Assembly: GCF_019511645.1 (NCBI RefSeq)
Contig: NZ_JAEUAX010000011.1
Coordinates: 1 to 64,000, forward strand
Direction of reading: 5' to 3'
DNA length: 64,000 nucleotides
Source: Microbacterium ureisolvens
GTDB lineage: Bacteria; Actinomycetota; Actinomycetes; Actinomycetales; Microbacteriaceae
Shown here: positions 45,931 through 54,888 of the stretch, one piece after another
Layout: each line of letters begins with the position of its first letter
Numbering within the stretch: position 1 is the first letter of the stretch
Notes under the pieces: generated by a model
The model's database searches: none
Seen by the model: the letters and a program-made list of their open reading frames with translations, nothing else
What the model was told of the DNA's origin: nothing
Position numbers and translations under genes: made by a program

Positions 45931-48092
45931 CGCACCGCCCGCGCCCGCCGGCGCCGCTGCACATTGACCATGGTGCGGTCCTGGAGGTCCAGGAGCGGCT
46001 TGCCCTCCTCGTCGACGTTGTGCCGCGTCCACTCCCCGTCGGGGCCCAGATGCCATGAGCTCGTCGAGTCGCTCATCGACAGGGTGAACAGGTCGTTGAG
46101 CTCCTTCACGTGAGCGGGGGCGACCACGCGCACCAGCGCCTCGACGCGGCGGTCGAGATTGCGGTGCATCATGTCGGCGCTGCCGATGTACACGACGGGG
46201 TCGCCGTCGTTGTGGAAGGCGAAGATGCGCGAGTGCTCGAGGTAGCGGCCGAGGATCGAGCGCACCGTGATGTTCTCGCTCATGCCCTGGACGCCCGGCT
46301 TCAGCGAGCAGATGCCGCGCACGCACACCTCCACCTTCACGCCGGCCTGGCTCGCCCGGTAGAGGGAGTCGATGATCTGCTCGTCGACCATCGAGTTGAC
46401 CTTGATCCGGATGCTGGCGGGCTTGCCGGCCAGAGCGTTGCGGCGCTCCTTGTCGATGAGGCGGAGCAGGCCCTTGCGCAGGTGCAGCGGCGCGACCAGC
46501 AGGCGCTTGAACTTCTTCTCGATCGCGTAGCCGCTCAGCTCGTTGAACAGGCGGGTGAGATCGCGACCCACCTGGTCGTCGGCGGTGAAGAGGCCGAAGT
46601 CCTCGTAGATGCGGCTCGTCTTGGGGTTGTAGTTGCCGGTGCCGACGTGGCTGTAGCTGCGCAGCACGCCGTTCTCCTCGCGGATGACGAGAGCGAGCTT
46701 GCAGTGGGTCTTGAGCCCGACGAGCCCGTAGACCACGTGTACGCCCGCCTTCTCGAGCTTGCGCGCCCAGACGATGTTGTTCGCCTCGTCGAAGCGCGCC
46801 TTGATCTCGACGAGCGCGAGGACCTGCTTGCCCGCCTCGGCGGCGTCGATCAGCGCTTCGACGATGGGGCTGTCTCCGGACGTGCGGTACAGCGTCTGCT
46901 TGATGGCGAGCACGTGCGGGTCCTTCGCCGCCTGCTCGAGGAACGCCTGCACGCTGGTCGCGAACGACTCGTAGGGGTGGTGCACGAGCACGTCGCCCTT
47001 GCGGATCGAGGCGAAGATGTCGGGGCGCTCGTTGTTGTCACCCGGCTGGAAGGCGAGTGCGGTCGTGGGCAGGTGCGGCTTGTAGTGCAGGTCGGGCCGG
47101 TCGATCCGCGACAGGTCGAACAGGCCCCGCAGGTCGAGCGGGCCGGGGAGGCGGTAGACCTCCTGCTGGGTGATGTCGAGCTCCTTGATGAGGAGGTCGA
47201 GCGTCACGTCGTCCATGTCGTCGGTGATCTCGAGGCGGATCGGCGGGCCGAAGCGGCGCCGCAGCAGCTCGGCCTCGAGCGCCTGGATGAGGTTCTCCGT
47301 CTCGTCCTCCTCGATCACCACGTCCTCGTTGCGGGTGAGACGGAACGCGTGGTGATCGAGCACCTCCATCCCCGGGAAGAGGTCGTCGAGGTGGTTGGAG
47401 ATGAGGTCCTCGAGCGGCAGGTACCGCACGGCGCCGTCGACAGGCGGCAGCTCGACGAAGCGCGGAAGCATCGGCGGAACCTTGAGGCGCGCGAACTCCT
47501 GGCGCCCGGTGCGGGCGCTGCGGATGCGGATGGCGAGGTTGAGCGACAGGCCCGAGATGTACGGGAAGGGATGGGCGGGGTCGACCGCGAGCGGCATGAG
47601 GACGGGGAAGACCTGCGCCTGGAAGTAGTCGTAGAGCGCCTCGCGCTCGGCCTCATCCAGCGAGTCGTACGAGACGACCTGGATGCCCGCCGCGGCCATC
47701 GCGGGCTTCACGAGCGACGTCCAGGCCTCGGCGTGACGCAGCTGGAGCCGGTGCGCCTCGGCCGAGATGTCGGCGAGCACGTCTGCGGGGGAGCGGCCGA
47801 CGTTCGTCGGCAGCGCGAGGCCGGTGACGATGCGGCGCTTCAGGCCGGCGACGCGCACCATGAAGAACTCGTCGAGGTTGCTCGCGAAGATCGCCAGGAA
47901 GTTCGCCCGCTCGAGGGTCGGAAGGTTGGGATCCTCGGCGAGTTCCAGCACGCGCTGGTTGAAGGCGAGCCAGCTAAGCTCGCGATCCAGATAGCGGTGG
48001 TCGGGCAGCTGCGAGTCGAAGACCTCCGAGAGGTCGAAGTCGTCGTCGTCCGCATCGCCCAGGCCGGCGTCGAGCACCTCGGGTTCGATCAT
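45927..48092 (-). CDS. ppk: Polyphosphate kinase 1
   Basis: Makes inorganic polyphosphate from ATP. The 721 residues are normal for PPK1. Domains in order: N domain ([17 protein letters not shown]), head domain, C1 ([15 protein letters not shown]) and C2 with [25 protein letters not shown] across about 485-505, where the autophosphorylated His lies. It is followed by mutT1. On the minus strand, upstream positions 48114-48131 hold one clear GTTCACA and one poor repeat at the PHO-box period; this is weak evidence for phosphate control. Confidence 0.96.
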   Translation of the reverse strand: MIEPEVLDAGLGDADDDDFDLSEVFDSQLPDHRYLDRELSWLAFNQRVLELAEDPNLPTLERANFLAIFASNLDEFFMVRVAGLKRRIVTGLALPTNVGRSPADVLADISAEAHRLQLRHAEAWTSLVKPAMAAAGIQVVSYDSLDEAEREALYDYFQAQVFPVLMPLAVDPAHPFPYISGLSLNLAIRIRSARTGRQEFARLKVPPMLPRFVELPPVDGAVRYLPLEDLISNHLDDLFPGMEVLDHHAFRLTRNEDVVIEEDETENLIQALEAELLRRRFGPPIRLEITDDMDDVTLDLLIKELDITQQEVYRLPGPLDLRGLFDLSRIDRPDLHYKPHLPTTALAFQPGDNNERPDIFASIRKGDVLVHHPYESFATSVQAFLEQAAKDPHVLAIKQTLYRTSGDSPIVEALIDAAEAGKQVLALVEIKARFDEANNIVWARKLEKAGVHVVYGLVGLKTHCKLALVIREENGVLRSYSHVGTGNYNPKTSRIYEDFGLFTADDQVGRDLTRLFNELSGYAIEKKFKRLLVAPLHLRKGLLRLIDKERRNALAGKPASIRIKVNSMVDEQIIDSLYRASQAGVKVEVCVRGICSLKPGVQGMSENITVRSILGRYLEHSRIFAFHNDGDPVVYIGSADMMHRNLDRRVEALVRVVAPAHVKELNDLFTLSMSDSTSSWHLGPDGEWTRHNVDEEGKPLLDLQDRTMVNVQRRRRARAVR

Positions 48093-48168
48093 CCCCTCAT
48101 CATTGCAGGGTGACGTGACGAGAGTGTGAACGACGTATCGGAGAGGTGGACGGCGACGTGCCGCCGCG

Positions 48169-48867
48169 TCAGGCCTCGGTGCGCTCGCGCGGGGCGGGCT
48201 CCGGTTCGTCTTCGTAGACGTTGAAGCGGTAGCCGACGTTGCGCACGGTGCCGATGAGCTGCTCCATGTCGCCGAGCTTGGCGCGAAGGCGCCGCACGTG
48301 CACGTCGACCGTGCGGGTGCCGCCGAAGTAGTCGTACCCCCACACCTCGCTCAGCAGCTGCTCGCGGGTGAAGACGCGCGACGGGTGCGTCGCGAAGAAG
48401 TGGAGGAGCTGGAACTCCTTGTACGTGAGGTCGAGCGGACGCCCGTGCACCTTGGCCGAGTACGACGACTCGTCGATCGTGATGCCCGACGTCTGGATGC
48501 GCGTCGACACCTGCTCGGCGGACTGGCGGCCGACGGCCAGGCGGATGCGGGCGTCGACCTCGGCGGGGCCGGCGGTGAAGAGGATGACGTCGTCGACGCC
48601 CCAATCCGGGGACACCGCCGTCAGACCGCCTTCGGTCACGATCAGCAGCAGGGGCGCGTCGAGCCCCGTGGTGTTGAGGATCTTGCACAGCGACTTCGCG
48701 CCGACGAGGTCGACGCGCGCATCGACGAAGATGATGTCGGCGCTCGGGGCGTTGACGAGCTGGGCGGGCTCGGCGGGGATCAGGCGCACGCGGTGGCTCA
48801 GCAGTTCGAGCGAGGGCAGCACGGGGCCGCCTCCGTGCGTGGAACTGAGAACCAGGAGCTGTGCCAA
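48169..48867 (-). CDS. glnR: GlnR-type nitrogen regulator
   Basis: A 232-residue OmpR-class orphan response regulator. The receiver lacks the full acidic set but has FVDARVDL, and the C-terminal winged helix has [50 protein letters not shown] and the end [10 protein letters not shown]. The match to actinobacterial GlnR (for example [20 protein letters not shown]-like [18 protein letters not shown]) is strong. GlnR controls glutamine synthetase and ammonium transport. The start is TTG 48867 (MAQLLVLSS) with GGAAGG upstream; earlier in-frame codons lack support. Confidence 0.88.
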   Translation of the reverse strand: MAQLLVLSSTHGGGPVLPSLELLSHRVRLIPAEPAQLVNAPSADIIFVDARVDLVGAKSLCKILNTTGLDAPLLLIVTEGGLTAVSPDWGVDDVILFTAGPAEVDARIRLAVGRQSAEQVSTRIQTSGITIDESSYSAKVHGRPLDLTYKEFQLLHFFATHPSRVFTREQLLSEVWGYDYFGGTRTVDVHVRRLRAKLGDMEQLIGTVRNVGYRFNVYEDEPEPAPRERTEA

Positions 48868-49015
48868 TGGATCGCCTTCCCGGCGCAGGGGGGTGCGCCG
48901 CGAACCCCAGTGTAGGGCGTGGGGGAGGCCCGGTCGGTGCGCATGTCGTCCGTCGACACGCGCACGGCCCGCGTCGGCGGATGCGCCCCGCGAACCGATG
49001 CGCGATGATGGACGC

Positions 49016-49306
49016 GTGGCCGTGCCTGAACTCGCCCCTCGCCGCACCTTCGGCGGCATCGTCGCCGTGTGGGTGCTCGCGGCGCTGATCGCGATCGTCG
49101 TCGGCGTGTTCGCGACGCTCGACGCGCGCGCGGCCTGGCTGGGAGTCGGACTGGGCGGATGCCTCATCGCGGCGTTCGCGGTCCAGCTCTGGTCGGGTCG
49201 GTCCCAGGGTTTCACCGAGCGTGTGGCGGCGAGCGTCCTCGGTGCTGCGCTGGTGATGGGCGTCATCAGCCTGGGGTTCGGTCTGGCCGCCCTCGTTCCC
49301 GGCTAG
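49016..49306 (+). CDS. Small membrane protein, unknown
   Basis: A 96-residue protein of three transmembrane helices (about 13-33, 40-57, 68-92), with start GTG 49016. No named family recognised. Its TAG stop lies inside the TAGACT -10-like hexamer of the next small gene, an unusually tight packing. Confidence 0.75.
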   Translation: MAVPELAPRRTFGGIVAVWVLAALIAIVVGVFATLDARAAWLGVGLGGCLIAAFAVQLWSGRSQGFTERVAASVLGAALVMGVISLGFGLAALVPG

Positions 49307-49316
49307 ACTCCCTCAT

Positions 49317-49430
49317 ATGGATACCGTCGCGCTCGAACTGTTCTTCGTGGGCCTGCTCGGTCTGGCGTCTCTGGCGATCGTCTTCGTCTCCGCCGTCGTC
49401 GTCAAGAACCTCTACCGCGGCCAGCGCTGA
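49317..49430 (+). CDS. 37-residue single-helix membrane peptide
   Basis: Reads MDTVALELFFVGLLGLAS then AIVFVSAVVVKNLYRGQR, a single transmembrane helix with a basic C-terminal tail. ATG 49317 lies 7 nt after TAGACT (49304-49309), the window's leaderless pattern. I recall similar very short proteins in other Microbacterium genomes. Function unknown; too short for most gene finders. Confidence 0.75.
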   Translation: MDTVALELFFVGLLGLASLAIVFVSAVVVKNLYRGQR

Positions 49431-49441
49431 CGGGTCCGGTC

Positions 49442-50044
49442 GTGCTCGACATCCCGACCGACCTTCCCGCGGAGCTCGTCCCGCTCTCGTGGCTCATCGG
49501 AGTGTGGGAGGGCACGGGCGTCATCGACTACGGCGACCACGCCTACACCGGCGAGTTCACGCACCGCGTGAGCTTCAGCCACGACGGCGGCGACTACCTG
49601 AACTACTCGGCCGACGCCTGGCTGCATGACGCCGAGGACCCCGAGAAGCGCACCCGCCTGGTGGCCGAGCTCGGCTACTGGCGCCTCGCGCTCACGGCCA
49701 CCGACGCCGACGCCGGTCCGGGTCTGCTGCCCGCGCTGGCCGCCCCGGTTGCGCGCACGGCCGACGACATCGAGCGGCTGCGCAACGCCGACGGCGGGTT
49801 CGACCTCGAGGCGGCCCTCGTGCACGCCGACGGCGTGAGCGAGCTGTACCTCGGCCAGATCAAAGGACCCCGCATCGACATCGCCACGGACGCGGTCGTG
49901 CGTCCCGCCGGCGCGAAGTCGTACGCGGCCGCCACCCGCATGTACGGACTGGTCGAGGGACACCTGCTGTGGGCGTGGGACATCGCGGCGCTCGGCTTCG
50001 AGCTGGGAGCGCACGCGTCCGCGCGCCTCGCCCGAGCCGAATGA
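49442..50044 (+). CDS. FABP-like / nitrobindin-type beta-barrel protein
   Basis: A 200-residue soluble protein of the DUF1794/nitrobindin-like fatty-acid-binding-protein family. The start WLIGVWEGTG is typical, followed by ITYGDHAY-type beta strands (here IDYGDHAYTGEFTH) and the last strand HLLWAWDIAALG. Relatives bind haem or lipids in a ten-stranded barrel. The ligand here is unknown. GTG 49442 starts 11 nt after the small peptide gene; no strong ribosome binding site. Confidence 0.82.
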   Translation: MLDIPTDLPAELVPLSWLIGVWEGTGVIDYGDHAYTGEFTHRVSFSHDGGDYLNYSADAWLHDAEDPEKRTRLVAELGYWRLALTATDADAGPGLLPALAAPVARTADDIERLRNADGGFDLEAALVHADGVSELYLGQIKGPRIDIATDAVVRPAGAKSYAAATRMYGLVEGHLLWAWDIAALGFELGAHASARLARAE

Positions 50045-50057
50045 ACGGAGTGCAGTG

Positions 50058-51164
50058 ATGGCCGACCCGTTCGCCTCCGTCCCCGGCGCCGTCGTCGACG
50101 ACGCCGGCCTGCAGCACGTCGGAAGCCCTCTCATCGAGCAGCGCCGGCTCGCCGCGGGCGCGGCTCTCGCCCCGCGCGCCGACCGAGCCGTCATCGCCGT
50201 GCCCGGCGAGGACCGCCTGTCCTGGCTCGACTCGCTGTCGTCACAGGCGCTGACTCGCCTCGCCCCCGGCATCGGCACCGAGCTGTTGATCCTCGACCCG
50301 CACGGACACGTCGAGCACGCGGCATCCGTCGTCGATGACGGTGAGACCGCCTGGCTCATCGCCGATCGCGCCGACGTGGCGGGCCTGTACGACTGGCTCC
50401 GCAAGATGCGGTTCCGCTTGCGCGTCGATCCGCGCATCGCCGATGACGAGTACGCGGTGATCGGCGGCACAGCCGCAGCACTCGAGCGCATCTCGCCCGC
50501 GACGCCTGCCGGGGTGCCGCTCGTGTGGCGCGACCCGTGGCCCGCTGTCACGCCCGGAGGCCACGCCTACGCGCCCGTCGACCCGCACCCGGGCGCGGAT
50601 CGCGACTGGGCCGAGGCGATCGTCACCCGGGGGGAGGAGCAGCGGATCGCGGATGCAGCGGCCCGCGGTGAACTCGAGCTCGCCGGCCTTGTGGCGACCG
50701 AAGCCCTGCGCGTCGCCGCGTGGCGACCGCGCTGGACCACCGACGTCGACGAGCGCGCGCTGCCCCACGAGCTGGACTGGCTGCGCACCGCGGTCCACCT
50801 CGACAAGGGCTGCTATCGCGGGCAGGAGACCATCGCCAAGGTGCACAACCTCGGTCACCCGCCGCGCCGCCTCGTCGCGCTGCAGCTCGACGGATCCGGC
50901 AGCGTGCTGCCCGAGCACGGCGCGGCCGTGCGACTCGGCGACGACGCGGTCGGCATCGTCACATCGGCGGCGCTGCATTACGAAGAAGGCCCGATCGCGC
51001 TCGCGGTCGTCCGCCGCACCACCCCGGTCGACGCCGCGCTGACGGTCGACACCGCCGACGGCCCGGTCGCCGCGGCGCAGGAGGTCGTCGTGCCGCCGGA
51101 TGCCGGGGCGACGGCGAACGTGCCGCGGATCACCCGGCTGTCGCGCCGCGCGGCCGCCCAGTAG
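50058..51164 (+). CDS. Folate-binding protein YgfZ/GcvT-like
   Basis: A 368-residue tetrahydrofolate-binding protein of the YgfZ family, needed for some iron-sulfur cluster enzymes. The diagnostic KGCYRGQET is present, with its conserved Cys, and the domain order follows the GcvT fold. ATG 50058 follows the FABP-like gene by 13 nt. Orthologues in actinobacteria are next to the same FABP-like gene, so the pair probably functions together or is simply co-transcribed. Confidence 0.9.
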   Translation: MADPFASVPGAVVDDAGLQHVGSPLIEQRRLAAGAALAPRADRAVIAVPGEDRLSWLDSLSSQALTRLAPGIGTELLILDPHGHVEHAASVVDDGETAWLIADRADVAGLYDWLRKMRFRLRVDPRIADDEYAVIGGTAAALERISPATPAGVPLVWRDPWPAVTPGGHAYAPVDPHPGADRDWAEAIVTRGEEQRIADAAARGELELAGLVATEALRVAAWRPRWTTDVDERALPHELDWLRTAVHLDKGCYRGQETIAKVHNLGHPPRRLVALQLDGSGSVLPEHGAAVRLGDDAVGIVTSAALHYEEGPIALAVVRRTTPVDAALTVDTADGPVAAAQEVVVPPDAGATANVPRITRLSRRAAAQ

Positions 51165-51175
51165 GGGAGTCTGCC

Positions 51176-52288
51176 GTGAGCGGCGACGGCGAGACCGCCG
51201 CGATCACCCAGGTCGTGCCCACGGGCTGGCGCGCCCGGCTGGACCTGCGGCCGCAGCTGACGCGAGTTCGTGGGTCGGCGCTGGCGATCCTGCAGATCAC
51301 CGTGGCGGCGACCGCTGCGTGGGGCTTCGCGCACTACGTCCTCGGGCATCCGGCGCCGCTGCTCGCGGCCACCGTGACGATCACCAGCCTCGGCCTCGTG
51401 CGCGACGCACGCCCGCGGCGCGTGCTCGAGACCGTCGTCGGGATGCTGGTCGGCATCCTCGTCGCGGAGGGCTTCGTCGTTGTCGTCGGCCCAGGCTGGT
51501 GGCAGCTCGCTCTGGCTCTCGGCGTGACGCTCCTGGTCGCCCGGTTCCTCTCGCCGTATCCGCCGTTCGCGATCATGGCGGGCGTCCAGGCGTGCATCGT
51601 GATGTCCTTGCCGGCGACGGAGCCGTTCTCCCGCCTCATCGACGGCGCGGTGGGCGGCATCGCGGCCCTCGCCGTGACGGCGCTCATCCCGCGCAACCCC
51701 CGACGAGAGGAGGCCCGCGACGGGCACGCCGTCTTCGCGGCGGCGGACGCAGCGGCGCGCACCATCGTGCAGGCGCTGCGCCGGGGGGACGCGATCCGCG
51801 CCGCCCGAGGTCTCGAGAAGGCGCGGGCGATCGCCCCGCGCATCGACGAGTGGCGCGCCTCACTGGACTCCGGACTCGCCGTCGCCGCGTTCTCGCCGTG
51901 GCTGCGCCCGCAGCGCGCCGAGCTGCGCCGGCATCACGAGGTGCTGCAGGCGATGGACTTCGCCACGCGGAACCTCCGCGTCGTCGCGCGCCGTGCGGTG
52001 TACCTCTGCGACGACGGTCAGCGGCGGCCCGTGCAGGCCGAGGTGCTCGCCGAGCTCATGCGCGCTGCCGAACTGGTGGGCGAGAGTCTCGACGACATCG
52101 CGCTGCAGCCGGCTGCGCGCGAGGCGGTCCGTGCGGTCGCCGTGCGCCTCGACCCGGCGGCGATCCTCCCCGACGCTTCGCAGGGCGAGCAGAACCTCAT
52201 CACGGCGATGCGCCCGTTGGCGGTCGACCTCCTCACCGCGACCGGCATGTCGTCCGCCGCGGCGCGGGCCGTGCTGCCGCGCGTGTGA
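51176..52288 (+). CDS. FUSC/aromatic acid exporter-like membrane protein
   Basis: A 370-residue protein. Five or six helices fill the N-terminal half (for example LLAATVTITSLGLVRDARPRR and VVGMLVGILVAEGFVVVVGPGW). The C-terminal half is soluble and helical. The RPRRVLETVVGMLVG segment is typical of FUSC-type aromatic acid exporters (YccS/ArAE). Substrate not known. GTG 51176 has GGGGAG at 51164-51169; an earlier in-frame start would overlap the YgfZ gene. Confidence 0.83.
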   Translation: MSGDGETAAITQVVPTGWRARLDLRPQLTRVRGSALAILQITVAATAAWGFAHYVLGHPAPLLAATVTITSLGLVRDARPRRVLETVVGMLVGILVAEGFVVVVGPGWWQLALALGVTLLVARFLSPYPPFAIMAGVQACIVMSLPATEPFSRLIDGAVGGIAALAVTALIPRNPRREEARDGHAVFAAADAAARTIVQALRRGDAIRAARGLEKARAIAPRIDEWRASLDSGLAVAAFSPWLRPQRAELRRHHEVLQAMDFATRNLRVVARRAVYLCDDGQRRPVQAEVLAELMRAAELVGESLDDIALQPAAREAVRAVAVRLDPAAILPDASQGEQNLITAMRPLAVDLLTATGMSSAAARAVLPRV

Positions 52289-52306
52289 CGGACCCGAGGG
52301 CGCGGC

Positions 52307-53125
52307 TCAGCGCGGGGCCACGGCATCCCATGGCACCGTGACTTCGCCCAGACGCCACCGCGACCGTTCGAGGACCGGCCAGCCGCCGTCGACCAGGGCC
52401 GACAGCGCCGTGCGCCAGCGGTGCACGGGACCGAAGGGCGACACGCTGGCCGCGCGCTCCCACTCCGTATCGAGGGCGGCGAGGAACGCGTGCACACGCT
52501 CCCCGGGCACGTTGCGGTGGATCAGGGCCTTCGGAAGGCGCTCCGCGGCGACGGACGGATGCTGCAGCCCCGCCAGCCGCAGCGACACCGTGAGGGTGCG
52601 CGGCGCGGCGTCGGCGCCGATCGCCGCCCAGGTGGCGATGCGCCCGATCTCGTCGCACGTGCCTTCGACGAGGAGGCCGTCCGGCGCCAGCCGCGCGCAC
52701 ATCGTCCCCCATGCCGCAGCGACCTCCGATTCGTCGTACTGCCGCAGCACGTTGAACGCCCGCACGACCGCAGGCCTCCGCCCGCCCGGCACGGGCACCT
52801 CGAAGCCCCCGCGCGCGAACGACACGCGGGCGTCGGGGGCGAACGAGGTGCCACCCGCGTGCACCCGCTCGAGCTGGACCCGCGCACGCGCGACGCGCGC
52901 GGGATCGATCTCGAGGCCCAGCACCTCGACATCAGGCCGTGCTCGGACCAGGCGCGAGTAGAGCTCGAGCGCGGTGACGCCGCTCGCGCCGTAGCCGAGG
53001 TCGACCACGAGGGGATCCGCCGCGCGGCGGAGCGCAGGATGCCGCGCGATCCAGCGGTCCACGCGCCGCAGTCGGTTGGTGCCGGTCGTGCCGCGCGTGA
53101 TCTGCCCGACCGGTCCCCGCGCCAT
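52307..53125 (-). CDS. Class I SAM-dependent methyltransferase-like protein
   Basis: A 272-residue protein with a Rossmann methyltransferase core: motif I LVVDLGYGASGVTALELY, motif II VLGLEIDPARV. Then RPAVVRAFNVLRQY and LVEGTCDEIG suggest an active methyltransferase, but the acceptor is unknown. I start at ATG 53125 (MARGPVG), 11 nt after a GGAG; longer versions would overlap the gpm promoter. Divergent from gpm. Confidence 0.82.
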   Translation of the reverse strand: MARGPVGQITRGTTGTNRLRRVDRWIARHPALRRAADPLVVDLGYGASGVTALELYSRLVRARPDVEVLGLEIDPARVARARVQLERVHAGGTSFAPDARVSFARGGFEVPVPGGRRPAVVRAFNVLRQYDESEVAAAWGTMCARLAPDGLLVEGTCDEIGRIATWAAIGADAAPRTLTVSLRLAGLQHPSVAAERLPKALIHRNVPGERVHAFLAALDTEWERAASVSPFGPVHRWRTALSALVDGGWPVLERSRWRLGEVTVPWDAVAPR

Positions 53126-53195
53126 GTCTCCATGATGCCAGCCGTGCCTGTCACAGCATCCTGGCGCGTCACCCGGCGCGGATATCATGGGGCGC

Positions 53196-53945
53196 ATGAC
53201 CGCGCCCTACACGCTGATCCTCCTCCGACACGGCCAGAGCGAGTGGAACAAGACCAACCAGTTCACGGGCTGGGTCGACGTCCGCCTCACCGACCAGGGC
53301 AAGGCCGAAGCCCAGCGCGGCGGCGAGCTGCTCGCCGAGTCCGGGATCCTTCCCGACGTGCTGCACACCTCCGTGCTCAGCCGCGCCATCCAGACCGCCG
53401 ACATCGCACTGGATGCGGCCGACCGTCTCTGGATCCCCGTGAAGCGCTCGTGGCGCCTCAACGAGCGCCACTACGGCGCACTGCAGGGCAAGGACAAGGC
53501 GCAGACACTGGAAGAGTTCGGCGATGAGCAGTTCATGCTGTGGCGCCGCTCGTTCGACGTCCCGCCGCCCCCGCTTCCCGCCGACGACCAGTACAGCCAG
53601 ATCGGCGACCCGCGCTACGCCGGCATCGACGGAGAGGTTCCCGACACCGAGTCGCTCAAGCTCGTCATCGACCGCATGCTGCCCTACTGGCACAGCGACA
53701 TCGTCCCGGACCTCAAGGCGGGCAAGACGGTGCTCGTGACGGCGCACGGCAACTCGCTGCGCGGCCTCGTGAAGCACCTCGACGGCATCAGCGACGCCGA
53801 CATCGCCGAGCTCAACATCCCCACGGGCATCCCGCTGGTGTACCGTCTCGCCGAGAACCTCGAGCCGATCGGGCCGGGCGAGTACCTCGACCCCGAGGCC
53901 GCCGCCGCCGGTGCCGCCGCGGTCGCGAACCAGGGCAAGGCCTGA
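53196..53945 (+). CDS. gpmA: 2,3-bisphosphoglycerate-dependent phosphoglycerate mutase
   Basis: Glycolytic enzyme converting 3-phosphoglycerate to 2-phosphoglycerate via a phosphohistidine. The 249-residue protein has [10 protein letters not shown] with His12, the [13 protein letters not shown] region, and the second His in [11 protein letters not shown] use ATG 53196, since TATCAT at 53183-53188 is a -10 exactly 7 nt before; the in-frame ATG at 53187 overlaps that hexamer. gpm beside senX3-regX3 is the same order as gpm1-senX3-regX3 in M. tuberculosis. Confidence 0.96.
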   Translation: MTAPYTLILLRHGQSEWNKTNQFTGWVDVRLTDQGKAEAQRGGELLAESGILPDVLHTSVLSRAIQTADIALDAADRLWIPVKRSWRLNERHYGALQGKDKAQTLEEFGDEQFMLWRRSFDVPPPPLPADDQYSQIGDPRYAGIDGEVPDTESLKLVIDRMLPYWHSDIVPDLKAGKTVLVTAHGNSLRGLVKHLDGISDADIAELNIPTGIPLVYRLAENLEPIGPGEYLDPEAAAAGAAAVANQGKA

Positions 53946-53958
53946 TCTCACAGACGAC

Positions 53959-53997
53959 GGAAGAGCGGATGCCTCCCCACGAGGCATCCGCTCTTCC
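53959..53997. terminator. Terminator, AGCGGATGC-type stem
   Basis: Perfect 17-bp stem (53959-53975 with 53981-53997) with a 5-nt loop, then CTTTCTTC. It ends gpm and, in reverse, phoU. Same core as the terminators at 11471 and 23468. Confidence 0.87.
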
Positions 53998-54050
53998 CTT
54001 TCTTCGCCGTCGCAGCGGCAGCCCCCCAGCTGCAGCTCGCGGGACGGGTC

Positions 54051-54725
54051 TTACGGCGCGACCACGTCGATGGTGTCGGTGGCGCTCGTCCAGTCTCCGG
54101 TGGAGAGGTACGCGACCTTCTTCGCGACCGACACCGCGTGGTCGCCGAAGCGCTCGTGATACCGGCTGGCGAGCGTGGCATCGACGGTGGCGGACGGATC
54201 GCCCTGCCAGCTGTCGCTGAGCACCTTCTCGAACACCGAGACGTGCAGCTCGTCGAGCTTGTCGTCGGCGTTGCGGATCTCGTCGATGAGGTCGCCGTCC
54301 TGCGTGCGCAGCAGCTCGGTGAGCTGGCGCGCCGCCTCGACGTCGAGCTCGCCCATTCTGAGGAACGTGGACTTGAGGCCCTTGGGGATCGCCCGCTCGG
54401 GGAAGCGCATGCGGGTGAGCTGGGCGATGTGCTCGGCGATGTCGCCCATGCGCTCGAGCGAGGCGCTCATGCGCAGCGCACTCACGACGATGCGCAGATC
54501 GCGTGCCACGGGCTGCTGACGGGCGAGGATCTCGATGGCGAGCTCGTCGAGCTCGACGGCCTTCTCGTCGATCACCGCGTCGGCCTCGATGACCTCCTCC
54601 GCCAGCGCCACGTCGCTCGTGCCGAACGCGCGCGTCGCCTTGTCGATGGCGATCGTGACCAGTTCGGAGATCTCGACGAGACGCCCCTGCACGTCCTCGA
54701 GGGACTGGTGGAAGACTTCGCGCAT
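54051..54725 (-). CDS. phoU: Phosphate signalling protein PhoU
   Basis: A 224-residue all-helical protein with two PhoU repeats. Each has the metal-binding E/DxxxD motif; EVIEADAVIDEKAVELDE and LLRTQDGDLIDEIRNADDKLDE regions are visible. PhoU links Pst transport to the sensor kinase and keeps SenX3/PhoR in the off state when phosphate is plentiful. It is divergent from senX3. AAAGG lies upstream of ATG 54725, and three PHO-box repeats (54789-54817) occupy the spacer. Confidence 0.95.
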   Translation of the reverse strand: MREVFHQSLEDVQGRLVEISELVTIAIDKATRAFGTSDVALAEEVIEADAVIDEKAVELDELAIEILARQQPVARDLRIVVSALRMSASLERMGDIAEHIAQLTRMRFPERAIPKGLKSTFLRMGELDVEAARQLTELLRTQDGDLIDEIRNADDKLDELHVSVFEKVLSDSWQGDPSATVDATLASRYHERFGDHAVSVAKKVAYLSTGDWTSATDTIDVVAP

Positions 54726-54788
54726 TCCGACGCACCTTTCATGGATGGGGGAGCTTTCGCCCGCGCCCGGCCGATTGTCGTCAGGGAA

Positions 54789-54817
54789 GGTTAACGGATG
54801 GTGCTCCCGCGGTGAAC
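54789..54817 (-). promoter_or_regulatory. PHO box upstream of phoU
   Basis: On the minus strand GTTCACC (54811-54817), GAGCACC (54800-54806) and GTTAACC (54789-54795) follow at exact 11-nt spacing. Outer units fit the RegX3/PhoP box GTTCACC well and the middle one partly. It lies between phoU and the leaderless senX3 start and could serve both. Confidence 0.72.
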
Positions 54818-54888
54818 AGTACCGGGCGTGGCGGCCTGTGGCTTCGTCAGGTCCGTTCCGGCGGGCGGCGTGCCCCTACGCTTGAGGC

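Noticed and set aside
46110..48113. 667-codon plus-strand ORF opposite ppk
   Set aside because: The antisense reading of ppk in a high-GC genome; composition is His/Asp/Val/Arg-rich with no motifs, while ppk on the minus strand is unambiguous.
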